In this document: positions 26,987 to 34,807 of the stretch, piece by piece
How the letters are laid out: every line of letters begins with the position of its first letter
Position numbering within the stretch: position 1 is the stretch's first letter
Assembly: GCF_900086595.1 (NCBI RefSeq)
Contig: NZ_LT575472.1
Coordinates: forward strand, 272,637 to 336,636
Direction: 5' to 3'
Length of the DNA stretch: 64,000 nucleotides
Source of the DNA: Clostridium nigeriense
Lineage (GTDB): Bacteria; Bacillota; Clostridia; Clostridiales; Clostridiaceae
The notes under the pieces: generated by a model
Told to the model about the DNA's origin: nothing
What the model saw: the letters and a program-made list of their open reading frames with translations, nothing else
Database searches by the model: none
Translations under genes and position numbers: made by a program

Positions 26987-27355
26987 TTATAATGCCAATC
27001 TTAAATTTATACTGATAGCTAATTTTCTATCTATTTCAGACATAACCTCACTGTCAATCTTTCCAATGACCTTTTTGATTTGTTGTTCTGATATAGTTGT
27101 TATTTGCTCACATAGAGCAATGCTATCAGTATGTAAAAAGTCATAATCGTACTTCTCTAATATGTGATGTGTAGGTAATAATTTTTTATTTTTAGATGTT
27201 AAGGGAACTACTATAGTTGTTGTAGAGTATAAATTCCCCTTATTATTCTGAACAACTATAGCTGGTCTTACTAAAGATTGAACTGATCCAACTTGATTTC
27301 CTAAATCAACCATTACTACACAACCTCTTTTAATAAAATTTCTCAAATTACTCAT
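26987..27355 (-). CDS. MazF/PemK family endoribonuclease toxin
   Basis: A 122-residue mRNA interferase-type protein. It has the family core KRGCVVMVDLGNQVGSVQSLVRPAIVVQNNKGN, TTIVVPLTS, LPTHHIL and the C-terminal HTDSIALCEQITTIS. RP and the following T/S positions correspond to the catalytic Arg and Ser/Thr of MazF. The frame extends to 27409, but an A-rich Shine-Dalgarno (GAAAGGATGA) fits ATG at 27355. No MazE-like antitoxin gene lies upstream, where chromosomal mazEF would have it. Instead there is a strong promoter, a long hairpin and a T run just before the start, and two small protein genes follow. Confidence 0.88.
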   Translation of the reverse strand: MSNLRNFIKRGCVVMVDLGNQVGSVQSLVRPAIVVQNNKGNLYSTTTIVVPLTSKNKKLLPTHHILEKYDYDFLHTDSIALCEQITTISEQQIKKVIGKIDSEVMSEIDRKLAISINLRLAL

Positions 27356-27370
27356 AAAAATCATCCTTTC

Positions 27371-27451
27371 AAAAAAAAAATCTAAACTTTGATTTAAAAA
27401 TAAGCGCAACTATCCCTGCACTATATTACTTTTAAATCAAAATTTAGATTT
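27371..27451 (-). terminator. Long hairpin plus T run immediately upstream of the MazF-type gene (attenuator or RNA terminator)
   Basis: On the minus strand, 26-base arms (27451-27426 and 27403-27378, two mismatches) enclose a 22-base loop that is relatively GC-rich (GTGCAGGGATAGTTGCGC) and can itself form a short stem. Ten T residues follow at 27380-27371, and the toxin ATG is 15 bases further. This is terminator architecture placed inside the toxin leader. Confidence 0.75.
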
Positions 27452-27491
27452 CAATATATATCTAAAATGTTTATTAAATTATATATTTGGA

Positions 27492-27520
27492 ATTATATAC
27501 TAAGTATATCTTTTTGTCAA
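27492..27520 (-). promoter_or_regulatory. Consensus SigA promoter driving the MazF leader
   Basis: Minus strand: TTGACA (27520-27515), exactly 17 bases, TATAAT (27497-27492). Both hexamers are perfect consensus, the best promoter match I found in the window. Transcription should begin near 27485. Confidence 0.85.
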
Positions 27521-27694
27521 TAAGTATTTTATATAGCTAGAATTTGTTATGTTAATAATATTATAAATTCTTCACTAATTTGTTTGTAATTATTGCTCTT
27601 ATATTCGGTAAGTATTATTCTTTGACCATTATCAGTACCCCTTTCTGAATCCACTCATATTATATACGATTAAATATATATAAAGGTTCCATAA

Positions 27695-27731
27695 AAAATA
27701 AAAGGGTACATTTTATGTATCCTTTTATTTT
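27695..27731. terminator. Terminator after the FakA-like small gene
   Basis: Perfect or near-perfect 17-bp arms at 27695-27711 and 27715-27731 with a 3-base loop and T-rich flanks, downstream of the minus-strand gene ending at 27749. Confidence 0.8.
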
Positions 27732-27748
27732 AACACTTAATATGAGGT

Positions 27749-28000
27749 TTAACCTTGTAATCCGTTTTCTTGACGTTCCATATTTTCTATAACAACATCA
27801 AAAATATCTCCTAATGAAGCACAATATTCAAGAACCTTCCATGGAGTATTAGTGTGGAAGTGAATTTTTATTAAATCCTCATCACCAACTGCTAATAGAC
27901 AATCACCTTCTATATTTTTAGTAATATATTCATTAATTTCATCCTCTGAAAGATTATGTCCTTCAATTAACAATTGCGTATCAAATTTATATTCAAGCAT
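27749..28000 (-). CDS. Stand-alone FakA/DAK2 middle-domain-like protein
   Basis: An 83-residue protein that matches the segment of fatty acid kinase FakA (kinase related to dihydroxyacetone kinase) following the DAK2 domain: YKFDTQLLIEGHNLSEDEINEYI, then GDCLLAVGDEDLIKIHFHTNTPWKVLEYCASLGDIFDVVIENM. No ATP-binding DAK2 domain and no DegV-like domain are encoded next to it, so it cannot be a kinase by itself. It may bind a FakB or similar partner, or be a reduced paralogue. The start is ATG at 28000 behind AAAGGAGA, not the longer frame to 28051. Confidence 0.75.
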   Translation of the reverse strand: MLEYKFDTQLLIEGHNLSEDEINEYITKNIEGDCLLAVGDEDLIKIHFHTNTPWKVLEYCASLGDIFDVVIENMERQENGLQG

Positions 28001-28124
28001 TATTAATTCTCCTTTCAAATCCCATTCTAAATTGATTAAATAACTAATCAATTTACATTTTTAATTTATTATGGATAGATTATACCATATTTATATATAC
28101 AAAGATTGAAAAAATTATATAAAG

Positions 28125-28179
28125 AAAATATCATCTTATTATGATTTAAAGCAAGCTTTATCACAAAGATGATATTTTT
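28125..28179. terminator. Terminator of the ABC-2 exporter operon
   Basis: Arms at 28125-28137 and 28166-28178 (AAAATATCATCTT and complement), with an inner TAAAGC/GCTTTA stem, between the permease gene and the FakA-like gene. Confidence 0.7.
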
Positions 28180-28185
28180 CTTGTT

Positions 28186-29289
28186 TTATGCTCTGTTTTT
28201 TAGTTTATTTGCTGATAATCCTAATAATACCAATGAGATACCAAGTAATAATGCTATAGTAGTCATTTCATTACTTAAGGTTGAACCATAAAGAATATTA
28301 CTATTTGAAGTATTTATCCATGTAGTTGGTATAACTTTAGAAATATTCTTTAATACGTTTGGCATAACATCAATTGGCCAGAAACATCCTCCAAGCATTG
28401 CAAAAGGAAGTATTACAAGGGTGCTTATTGTTCCTGATACTCTTAGATCCTTGGAATGTGTAGTAATAAATACACCAAGGGAAATGGTAAATATACCAAA
28501 TATCAAGAATAAAGAATAAAGGCTTAAAGGTGAATCTCCTAAATTAAATTTAAATATATATTTGAATACTAAGAAATATAAGGTTATTTGTACAAAAGTA
28601 ATTACTAAAAATGAAAGTAAGCTTTGGAATATATACTTAAATCTTGTCATTGGTGTAGTAAATAATCTTGTAAATACGTTTTTCTCTCTATCTTTTAGTA
28701 TTATATTAGTTGCTGATGTTGCTGAAAATAATAGGTTAAGTACTATAAATGCCATAGCAGTGTTTGTTTTGGACTTATTTCCTTCACCTTTATCTACACT
28801 TGTATAAGATAGTTTATAAGAACCATCTGAGTAATATTTAACTGCATCATAAAACTTTTCTTCATTGCCATTAGAGTTTTTAGCAAAAGTTTTTAGGATA
28901 TTTATATAGTTATTTAGAGAGGTTTTAATAGCTGTAGAAGTATTACCTTCTTTAGCTTCATATGTCTTTAATATAGGATCTTCCCCTTTAATTAAAGAAT
29001 CGGTATATCCCTTAGGAATAACTATTGCATAATCTATCTCATTATTAATTAAATTGTTTTGAATAGTTTCTTCACCATCAAAATTAACCTCAGCCTTATC
29101 TTTAATATTATTAATTATACTTTCTGTAATAGCTGTTTTGTCATTATCTATAATAGTGACCTTTAAAGGAGCAGTACCATTTGAACCTGAAAAGGCAATA
29201 ACCATAAAAATTAATGGTAATACTATTAGAAATAGTAAATTTGATTTTTGTCTAAATAATCTTTTTAATGTTGCTTTAAATATTGTCAT
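28186..29289 (-). CDS. ABC-2 family transporter permease
   Basis: A 367-residue permease of the ABC-2/YhgE-like type: one N-terminal transmembrane segment (LLFLIVLPLIFMVIAFSG), an extracytoplasmic region of about 140 residues, then five to six helices with FTRLFTTPMTRFKYIFQSLLSF and LGGCFWPIDVMPNVLKNISKVIPTTW, the conserved C-terminal ABC-2 motif. It overlaps the second permease gene by 4 bases. With that gene and the upstream ATPase it forms a heterodimeric-type exporter, commonly for drugs, lipids or peptides; the cargo is not evident. Confidence 0.85.
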   Translation of the reverse strand: MTIFKATLKRLFRQKSNLLFLIVLPLIFMVIAFSGSNGTAPLKVTIIDNDKTAITESIINNIKDKAEVNFDGEETIQNNLINNEIDYAIVIPKGYTDSLIKGEDPILKTYEAKEGNTSTAIKTSLNNYINILKTFAKNSNGNEEKFYDAVKYYSDGSYKLSYTSVDKGEGNKSKTNTAMAFIVLNLLFSATSATNIILKDREKNVFTRLFTTPMTRFKYIFQSLLSFLVITFVQITLYFLVFKYIFKFNLGDSPLSLYSLFLIFGIFTISLGVFITTHSKDLRVSGTISTLVILPFAMLGGCFWPIDVMPNVLKNISKVIPTTWINTSNSNILYGSTLSNEMTTIALLLGISLVLLGLSANKLKNRA

Positions 29290-30404
29290 ACTCTTTCACT
29301 CCTTCCTATTACATTTGCCCCTAAGAATAATAAGGCAGATATAATCCAAAGGCCTAATATACTTAAGAATACTTCTTTTGAAGCTCCTCCATAAATTGAT
29401 TTAAACATAGCATTTGAAGCTAGATAGTTAGGTGTTAGTTTAGCTATAGAGCCAAGTATTCCACCAAAGTTTACTTTTACAAATCCTCCACTTAAAAAAG
29501 TGAATATAGGAACTATAACATTTAGAAGAGCAAGCCCTATTAATCCCTTTTTTGTTGCCATTATAGCAAATATACCTAACATTGTAGATAATACTGATAA
29601 TGAAAAAGCAGATAATAATATAGTTGGAATGCTACTTCCAAAGTTTACTCCAAATGCAAAATTTGAAATTAACAATAGTATAAGAACTTGAACCATAATA
29701 GTTATAATTACACCAACTGCTTCTCCTATAAATATTTGAGAAAGGTTTAATGGAGTAGATCTAAATCTAGAACCAACAGCTCCATAATAGGATTTATCTA
29801 TAGCAAAGTTAGCATAAATTGATCCATACATTATTATCATTACAAGCATTGTTATAGCATAATAATCTATAGCAGAAGGTTTTTTACCTGATACTGAAAC
29901 TGCTTCATCTTGAAGATTATTATTTTGTTCTAAGGTAAAGTTTCTTGATTGAATCTTGCCTAGTGCTTCCATAGCATTTGCAGATGAAGAATATGTTTCG
30001 ACTATTCCTTTTACTATGGAAACTCCTAGTTGATTATATTCAGAGCCTATTAATTCAAGTTTGCCATCATAGTTCTCATCATAAACAACTAAAGCATCAT
30101 ATTTTCTATTTTCAATTAGCTTCTTTCCTTCTTCGATATTATTTATTTTTTCAACTTGAATTATATCTCCAAGTTCATCTAAGGTGATAAAGTTCTCAAA
30201 AGCTTTTGCACCATTTGTTGAATCATCATTTACATATAATAAATTTACTTTATCAACAGTTCTCGCAGTAAAATCCTCATTATTTTTTAGGGCATTTCCT
30301 AATATTAATATTAGAAAAATTGGTATCAATAGCATTGAGATAAGGCTTTGAACATCTCTTACTGACTGTAGTAGTCTATATTTTACTATGGTTAATATTT
30401 TCAT
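29286..30404 (-). CDS. ABC-2 family transporter permease
   Basis: The 372-residue partner of the preceding permease with the same layout: N-terminal helix (LISMLLIPIFLILILGN), a long extracytoplasmic loop, and a C-terminal helical block containing GSRFRSTPLNLSQIFIGEAVG and FLSGGFVKVNFGGILGSIAKLTPNYL. Encoded between the ATPase gene (14 bases upstream) and the second permease gene (4-base overlap), so the three are translated together. Confidence 0.85.
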   Translation of the reverse strand: MKILTIVKYRLLQSVRDVQSLISMLLIPIFLILILGNALKNNEDFTARTVDKVNLLYVNDDSTNGAKAFENFITLDELGDIIQVEKINNIEEGKKLIENRKYDALVVYDENYDGKLELIGSEYNQLGVSIVKGIVETYSSSANAMEALGKIQSRNFTLEQNNNLQDEAVSVSGKKPSAIDYYAITMLVMIIMYGSIYANFAIDKSYYGAVGSRFRSTPLNLSQIFIGEAVGVIITIMVQVLILLLISNFAFGVNFGSSIPTILLSAFSLSVLSTMLGIFAIMATKKGLIGLALLNVIVPIFTFLSGGFVKVNFGGILGSIAKLTPNYLASNAMFKSIYGGASKEVFLSILGLWIISALLFLGANVIGRSERV

Positions 30405-30418
30405 AAGGTTGTTCCTCC

Positions 30419-31165
30419 TTAATCTCTAAGGCTTCTGCCAGTAAGGTGAAGAAATACTTCTTCTAGTGAAGCTGTACTTCCATCTTCATGTTTAACTAAA
30501 GCCTTAAGTTCGTCATTAGTACCTCTTGCAATTATTTGTCCATGATCTACTATACAAATATCAGAGCAAAGGGCATCAACTTCTTCCATATAGTGAGAAG
30601 TATAAATTACAGTAGAGCCTTGTTCATTAAGTTTCTTTATAGTTTCTAAAATATTATTTCTTGATTGAGGGTCAATACCAACTGTTGGTTCATCAAAAAT
30701 TATTAGCTTAGGTTTATGAACAATAGCGCAAGCTATATTTAATCTTCTTTTCATTCCACCGGAAAATTTAGGGGGGAAGTCTTTTCTTCTATCCCATAAG
30801 CCAACGAATTCTAATGTTTCTTTAACTGCATCTTTAAGTTCTTTTCCTCTTAAACCATATAGTTCTCCGAAAAATTTAACATTTTCTTCTGCTGTTAAAT
30901 CATCTATTAAGGCTAAATCTTGAGGAACAACTCCTAGATTTTTCTTAATAAACATAGAATCAGTTTTTATATTTTTACCAAATATTTTAACTTCACCGGA
31001 ATACTTAGAATAAAGACCACTTAGAATGCTAATAGTAGTTGTTTTTCCAGCACCGTTAGGACCTAGAAAGCCGAAACTTTCTCCTTCTTTTATTTTTAAA
31101 TCTTTTATATCTACAGCTTTAAAATCTTTGTAATTTTTTACGAGATCTTTTATTTCTATTATCAT
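30419..31165 (-). CDS. ABC transporter ATP-binding protein
   Basis: The 248-residue ATPase of the exporter. Walker A GPNGAGKTTT near residue 37, Q-loop VVPQDLALIDDLT, signature FSGGMKRRLN near 138, Walker B LIIFDEPTVGIDPQSR near 158 and switch-histidine region VIYTSHYMEEV. The C-terminus carries SLEEVFLHLTGRSLRD, typical of ABC-2 drug/antibiotic exporters of the DrrA/CcmA type. It is the first gene of the operon and lies directly behind a promoter with a dyad operator. Confidence 0.93.
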   Translation of the reverse strand: MIIEIKDLVKNYKDFKAVDIKDLKIKEGESFGFLGPNGAGKTTTISILSGLYSKYSGEVKIFGKNIKTDSMFIKKNLGVVPQDLALIDDLTAEENVKFFGELYGLRGKELKDAVKETLEFVGLWDRRKDFPPKFSGGMKRRLNIACAIVHKPKLIIFDEPTVGIDPQSRNNILETIKKLNEQGSTVIYTSHYMEEVDALCSDICIVDHGQIIARGTNDELKALVKHEDGSTASLEEVFLHLTGRSLRD

Positions 31166-31182
31166 TATAATTTCCTCCTATT

Positions 31183-31195
31183 TGAACTGCGTTCA
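31183..31195 (-). promoter_or_regulatory. Dyad operator in the ABC exporter leader
   Basis: TGAAC and GTTCA are perfect 5-bp arms 3 bases apart (flanked by further A/T symmetry), located just after the expected transcription start and before the AGGAGG. The 3-base spacing excludes a LexA box (4 bases) and suits a TetR-type site. No regulator gene is adjacent. Confidence 0.45.
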
Positions 31196-31210
31196 TTTAA
31201 ACTTATATTA

Positions 31211-31239
31211 ATATTAATACTATGACATCATTGATACAA
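31211..31239 (-). promoter_or_regulatory. Promoter of the ABC-2 exporter operon
   Basis: Minus strand TTGTAT (31239-31234), 17 bases, TAATAT (31216-31211), positioned so that the dyad at 31183-31195 covers the initial transcribed region. Confidence 0.5.
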
Positions 31240-31448
31240 ACTTATTATATATTAAAAAATAGCTAAAAAAGCTAAAAAAAGCAAAATAGCTTCATGTTAA
31301 TAGGTTTTTCTTAAAGATTTAAAATAATAATTATTTATTGATAATTATTATGGATACATATTTTTAAATAAAGGATATTTATAGAAAATATAAAATAATA
31401 ATATTATAATTATAATAGGTAAAAAGTGTGATTTATAGGGAGTAATAT

Positions 31449-31919
31449 ATGAAGAAAAAATATGAATTTAAAAATAAATATTTTAATGAACTTAACATAA
31501 GTGAGCTTTATGAAATAGTTAAGTCTAGGTATGAAGTTTTTGCCTGTGAACAAGAAATAACTTGTGAGAATGATTTTGATGATAAGGATAAAAAGTGTAT
31601 TCATTTATTTGCAATAGATAATGAAGGTGGAATTGAGAAGGTTATAGGCTATTGTAGATTGCTTCCGCCAGGATTATCTTATAATGATGCATCTATAGGA
31701 AGGGTATTAGTACTAAAGGAATATAGGGGGAAAGGTTTAGCAAAGGAAATGATGTTAAAAGCTATTGAAGTAATTCAAAAAGAATATGGGGTAAATGAAA
31801 TAACCTTATCTGCTCAAAGTTATATTAAAGATTTATATAAAAATGTAGGATTTAAAGAAGTTTCAGAAGAATATGAAGAAGCGGGAATATCGCACGTTAA
31901 AATGAAGTTTAGAATATAA
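31449..31919 (+). CDS. GNAT family N-acetyltransferase, ElaA-like
   Basis: A 156-residue acetyl-CoA-dependent acyltransferase. The acetyl-CoA pyrophosphate-binding loop is GRVLVLKEYRGKGLAKEMM near residue 85; the opening LYEIVKSRYEVFACEQEI and the CRLLPPG stretch mark the ElaA group. The substrate is unknown. ATG at 31449 lies 16 bases upstream of the next gene's operon partner by only a short gap at its end, so it is probably co-transcribed with the SanA/YdcF gene. Confidence 0.85.
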   Translation: MKKKYEFKNKYFNELNISELYEIVKSRYEVFACEQEITCENDFDDKDKKCIHLFAIDNEGGIEKVIGYCRLLPPGLSYNDASIGRVLVLKEYRGKGLAKEMMLKAIEVIQKEYGVNEITLSAQSYIKDLYKNVGFKEVSEEYEEAGISHVKMKFRI

Positions 31920-31935
31920 TATTTTAGGAGAATTT

Positions 31936-32622
31936 ATGAGAAAGAATAAATTTAAGAAATGGGGAAAAAGAGTTATGGGAATAGTTGTATCGTTATTAAT
32001 ATTAATTATAATGGCAATAAGCATATCTCTTTCAATAGTGAATAGTTATAAAAAATATATTTATAATATTGAAAATATACCTATTAATAATGATGCTATA
32101 ATAGTTCTTGGTGCTGGAGTCAAAAATGATGGAACTCCTTCGGATATACTTGCGGATAGACTTGAAACTTCTTTAGAGGTGTTTGAAGCTAAAGCAGCTA
32201 ATGCCTTTGTTTTAAGCGGTGATCATAGTAGGGAAGATTATAATGAAGTTGGTGCTATGAAGGATTATATTGTAAGCAATAATATAGATGAGAGAGTAAT
32301 TTTTATGGATCATGCTGGATTTAGTACTTATGATACTATGTATAGGGCTAAGGAAATCTTTAAGATTAATAAGGCTATTATAGTAACTAATGAATATCAT
32401 TTGCCAAGAGCATTGTATATAGCAAGAAAATTGGGAATTGATGCTTATGGAGTTAAGTCTGACAAAAGAGGTTATCAGTTAATGAGTAGCTATAAAAAGC
32501 GTGAAGTTTTAGCTCAACTAAAGGATTTTATTTATGTAAATATATTAAAACCTAAGCCAAAATTTTTAGGAGAATCAATACCTGTAAATAATTCAGATGG
32601 TAGAATTACTGAAGACGATTAA
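31936..32622 (+). CDS. SanA/YdcF-like (DUF218) membrane-anchored protein
   Basis: A 228-residue protein with one N-terminal transmembrane anchor (VMGIVVSLLILIIMAISISLS, residues about 13-34) and an extracytoplasmic DUF218 domain: DAIIVLGAGVKNDGTPSDILADRL, LSGDHSREDYNEVGAM, DHAGFSTYDTMYRAKEIF and VTNEYHLPRALYIARKLG. SanA proteins affect envelope permeability to vancomycin in enterobacteria; the clostridial role is open. AGGAG precedes the ATG, 17 bases after the acetyltransferase gene. Confidence 0.88.
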   Translation: MRKNKFKKWGKRVMGIVVSLLILIIMAISISLSIVNSYKKYIYNIENIPINNDAIIVLGAGVKNDGTPSDILADRLETSLEVFEAKAANAFVLSGDHSREDYNEVGAMKDYIVSNNIDERVIFMDHAGFSTYDTMYRAKEIFKINKAIIVTNEYHLPRALYIARKLGIDAYGVKSDKRGYQLMSSYKKREVLAQLKDFIYVNILKPKPKFLGESIPVNNSDGRITEDD

Positions 32623-32655
32623 AATAAAAATTAAAGAGTATATAATTTTTAATTA

Positions 32656-32685
32656 GGGGCTGTTTAAAAATAGCCCCACTTTTAA
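32656..32685. terminator. Bidirectional terminator
   Basis: GGGGCT at 32656-32661 pairs with AGCCCC at 32672-32677; T-rich on the plus side and T-rich loop on the minus side, between convergent genes. Confidence 0.75.
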
Positions 32686-33062
32686 TTGTCTATAATATCT
32701 TTTCCAGCTATTCTTTCAGAGTTAAAAACTAGAGTATCATTTTCTTCAGTAATGGTAATAACTATTGGTCTTATATCTGAGTAAATAATATTATCATCTA
32801 CTATTAGGCTATAGGTTATATTATCTAAAGTATATGTTAGTATTAGTTCAGATTTATTAATGATTGTTGTTGAACATATCTCTTCTTTATTATCATGGCT
32901 ATTTGATTTAATAGTTCCTAACTCAATAGGATGTCCACCTGGTCCAGTATGTTGTATAGTTACATTTTCTAAAGTTTTTGAAGTATTGTTTTTTAAGTAA
33001 AAAACAATGTTTCTTAAGTTAAAACTATTTCCTGTAAAAATAAAGGGAATTACCTTTTTCAT
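32682..33062 (-). CDS. Hypothetical protein, beta-rich
   Basis: A 126-residue protein that I do not recognise. It starts MKKVIPFIFTGNSFNLRNIVFYLKNNTS, has no signal peptide or membrane segment, and shows alternating hydrophobic/polar strands (VTIQHTGPGGHPIELGTI, SELILTYTLDNITYSLIVDD) that suggest a small immunoglobulin-like beta fold. AAGGAG stands 7 bases before ATG at 33062; the longer frame to 33092 lacks such a site. It is a single gene with its own terminator. Confidence 0.6.
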   Translation of the reverse strand: MKKVIPFIFTGNSFNLRNIVFYLKNNTSKTLENVTIQHTGPGGHPIELGTIKSNSHDNKEEICSTTIINKSELILTYTLDNITYSLIVDDNIIYSDIRPIVITITEENDTLVFNSERIAGKDIIDN

Positions 33063-33298
33063 ATTTTTTCTCCTTAAATAAATGATATACAATCATAATA
33101 GCATTTTGAAACAAAAATGTAAATATAAGTAATAGAATGTGAAATAAAAAAACAAAAACAGGCGTATTTTAATAATGTAAACAAAATATTAATGTTCGTA
33201 TTATTTTAGTTTATAGTTAATTTATACAAAAAAATAGGTGGTAAATAAGATTAAAAAGAAAAAAATAATAAAATATTTAAAAAAGAGTAAAAAATATA

Positions 33299-33327
33299 TT
33301 GATTAAATACGAACGAAATGATAATAT
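33299..33327 (+). promoter_or_regulatory. Promoter of the purine permease gene with PurR-box-like spacer
   Basis: TTGATT at 33299-33304, 17 bases, TAATAT at 33322-33327. The spacer contains AAATACGAACGAA (33305-33317), close to the PurBox core CGAAC; a mirrored TTCGTATT lies at 33194-33201. The rest of the 300-base region upstream holds no gene and no purine riboswitch core that I can see. PurR control is inference. Confidence 0.4.
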
Positions 33328-33365
33328 AATTATATAATATTCGATTAAGTGAAAGAGGTAGTTTT

Positions 33366-34757
33366 ATGGAAAAGTTTTTTAAACTTAGAGAAAATGGAAC
33401 AGATGTTAAAACGGAATTAATAGCAGGTTTAACGACATTTCTTACTATGGCATATATTTTATTCGTAAATCCTTCTATTTTATCAGCAGCAGGTATGGAT
33501 AAAAATGCAGTTTTCGTTGCAACTATAATTGCTTCAGTAATAGGAACGTTAGTAATGGGATTAGTAGCTAATGTACCTTTCGCACAAGCTCCAGGAATGG
33601 GATTAAATGCATTTTTTACATTTACAGTAGTATTTGGACTTGGTTTTACTTGGCAACAAGCTTTAGCTATGGTATTTATTTGCGGAATTATTAATATAAT
33701 TATTACTACTACTAAAATAAGAAAAATGATTATACAAGCTATTCCAAAATCACTTCAATATGCAATATCAGGTGGTATAGGTTTGTTTATTGCATTCTTA
33801 GGAATAAAACAAGCACATTTCATTACATTCACAGGTGATGCAGCTAACCAAATTGCTTCATCAGAAGGTTCAGCAATATTTAATAGTGTAAATTTAGCAA
33901 TAACTGATTTTAAAGATCCAGTTGCATTATTGGCATTAATTGGATTAGTAATTACACTTGTGTTAATGCTTATAAATTTTAAAGCAGCGATTTTATTAGG
34001 AATTCTTTTAACTACAGTAATAGGAATTTTTATGGGAGTAACTCAAGTACCAGACTTCTCACAAATAAGCTTTGGTATTCCAAGTATAGCACCAACATTT
34101 TTTAAATTAGATTTTGCAGGATTATTTAGTGATCCTTCTAAAATATTCTTAGTATTTACTACAATCTTTGCATTTTCATTATCTGATACTTTTGATACTA
34201 TTGGTACATTCTTAGGTACAGGAAGAAAAGCTGGAATATTTGATGATAATGATGAAAAATTATTTGAAAGTGGAAATAATTTTTCATCAAAGTTAGAGAG
34301 AGCATTATTTGCAGATGCAACAGCAACATCAATAGGAGCTCTTTTAGGTACAAGTAATACAACAACATATGTTGAAAGTGCAGCAGGAATTGGACAAGGT
34401 GGAAGAACAGGGCTTACTTCAGTTACAGTAGCAGGATTGTTCTTAATATCATTATTCTTAGCACCAATAATGGGAATGGTACCATCAGCAGCAACAGCAC
34501 CAGCATTAATAGTTGTTGGAATTTTAATGATGGAATCCTTCAAAAATATTGATTGGGGCAATTTTGAAATAGCTATGCCGGCATTTTTTGTAGTAACATT
34601 TATGCCTTTCACTGGAAGTATTTCAAATGGTGTTGCAGCTGGATTTGTAACATATTGTATAACTAAAATAGTTAAGAAAGAAGCTAAGGATGTTCATCCA
34701 ATAATGTATATAGTAAGTGCATTATTCTTACTAAACTTTATAATTAATGCATTATAA
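33366..34757 (+). CDS. NCS2 family guanine/hypoxanthine (AzgA/PbuG-type) permease
   Basis: A 463-residue purine importer with about 12-14 membrane segments. It carries AzgA-group landmarks: GTDVKTELIAGLTTFLTMAYILFVNP at the N-terminus, PFAQAPGMGLNAFFTFTVV near residue 76, DTFDTIGTFLGTGRKAG near 275 and the second half motif GALLGTSNTTTYVESAAGI near 325. The group imports adenine, guanine or hypoxanthine by proton symport. GAAAGAGG precedes the ATG. The promoter region with CGAAC boxes suggests purine-responsive repression. Confidence 0.92.
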   Translation: MEKFFKLRENGTDVKTELIAGLTTFLTMAYILFVNPSILSAAGMDKNAVFVATIIASVIGTLVMGLVANVPFAQAPGMGLNAFFTFTVVFGLGFTWQQALAMVFICGIINIIITTTKIRKMIIQAIPKSLQYAISGGIGLFIAFLGIKQAHFITFTGDAANQIASSEGSAIFNSVNLAITDFKDPVALLALIGLVITLVLMLINFKAAILLGILLTTVIGIFMGVTQVPDFSQISFGIPSIAPTFFKLDFAGLFSDPSKIFLVFTTIFAFSLSDTFDTIGTFLGTGRKAGIFDDNDEKLFESGNNFSSKLERALFADATATSIGALLGTSNTTTYVESAAGIGQGGRTGLTSVTVAGLFLISLFLAPIMGMVPSAATAPALIVVGILMMESFKNIDWGNFEIAMPAFFVVTFMPFTGSISNGVAAGFVTYCITKIVKKEAKDVHPIMYIVSALFLLNFIINAL

Positions 34758-34807
34758 AAATAGAGTACAATACAAAATTAATTTTGGGGATAAATAATAT
34801 TTAATAT

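Noticed and set aside
27371..27451. Inverted repeat near the MazF gene as ends of an insertion sequence
   Set aside because: The arms are only 22 bases apart with no transposase or target duplication, and the T run points to an RNA hairpin.
27410..27748. A MazE-type antitoxin gene upstream of the MazF-type gene
   Set aside because: No frame with a ribosome binding site or AbrB-like N-terminus occurs between 27410 and 27748; the space holds the promoter, leader and a terminator.
26363..28179. Prophage or integrative element around the toxin cassette
   Set aside because: No integrase, recombinase, phage structural gene, tRNA or attachment repeat is present; only a small cassette can be supported.
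31183..31195. LexA box in front of the ABC-2 exporter
   Set aside because: GAAC and GTTC are 3, not 4, bases apart, which does not fit the LexA dimer spacing.
33093..33365. Purine riboswitch upstream of the purine permease
   Set aside because: The conserved aptamer core and its P1-P3 helices are not visible; the CGAAC boxes explain the region better.
34043..34612. 189-codon open frame on the minus strand inside the purine permease gene
   Set aside because: It is antisense to a clear NCS2 permease, has no ribosome binding site, and its low-complexity composition reflects the complementary strand of hydrophobic codons.
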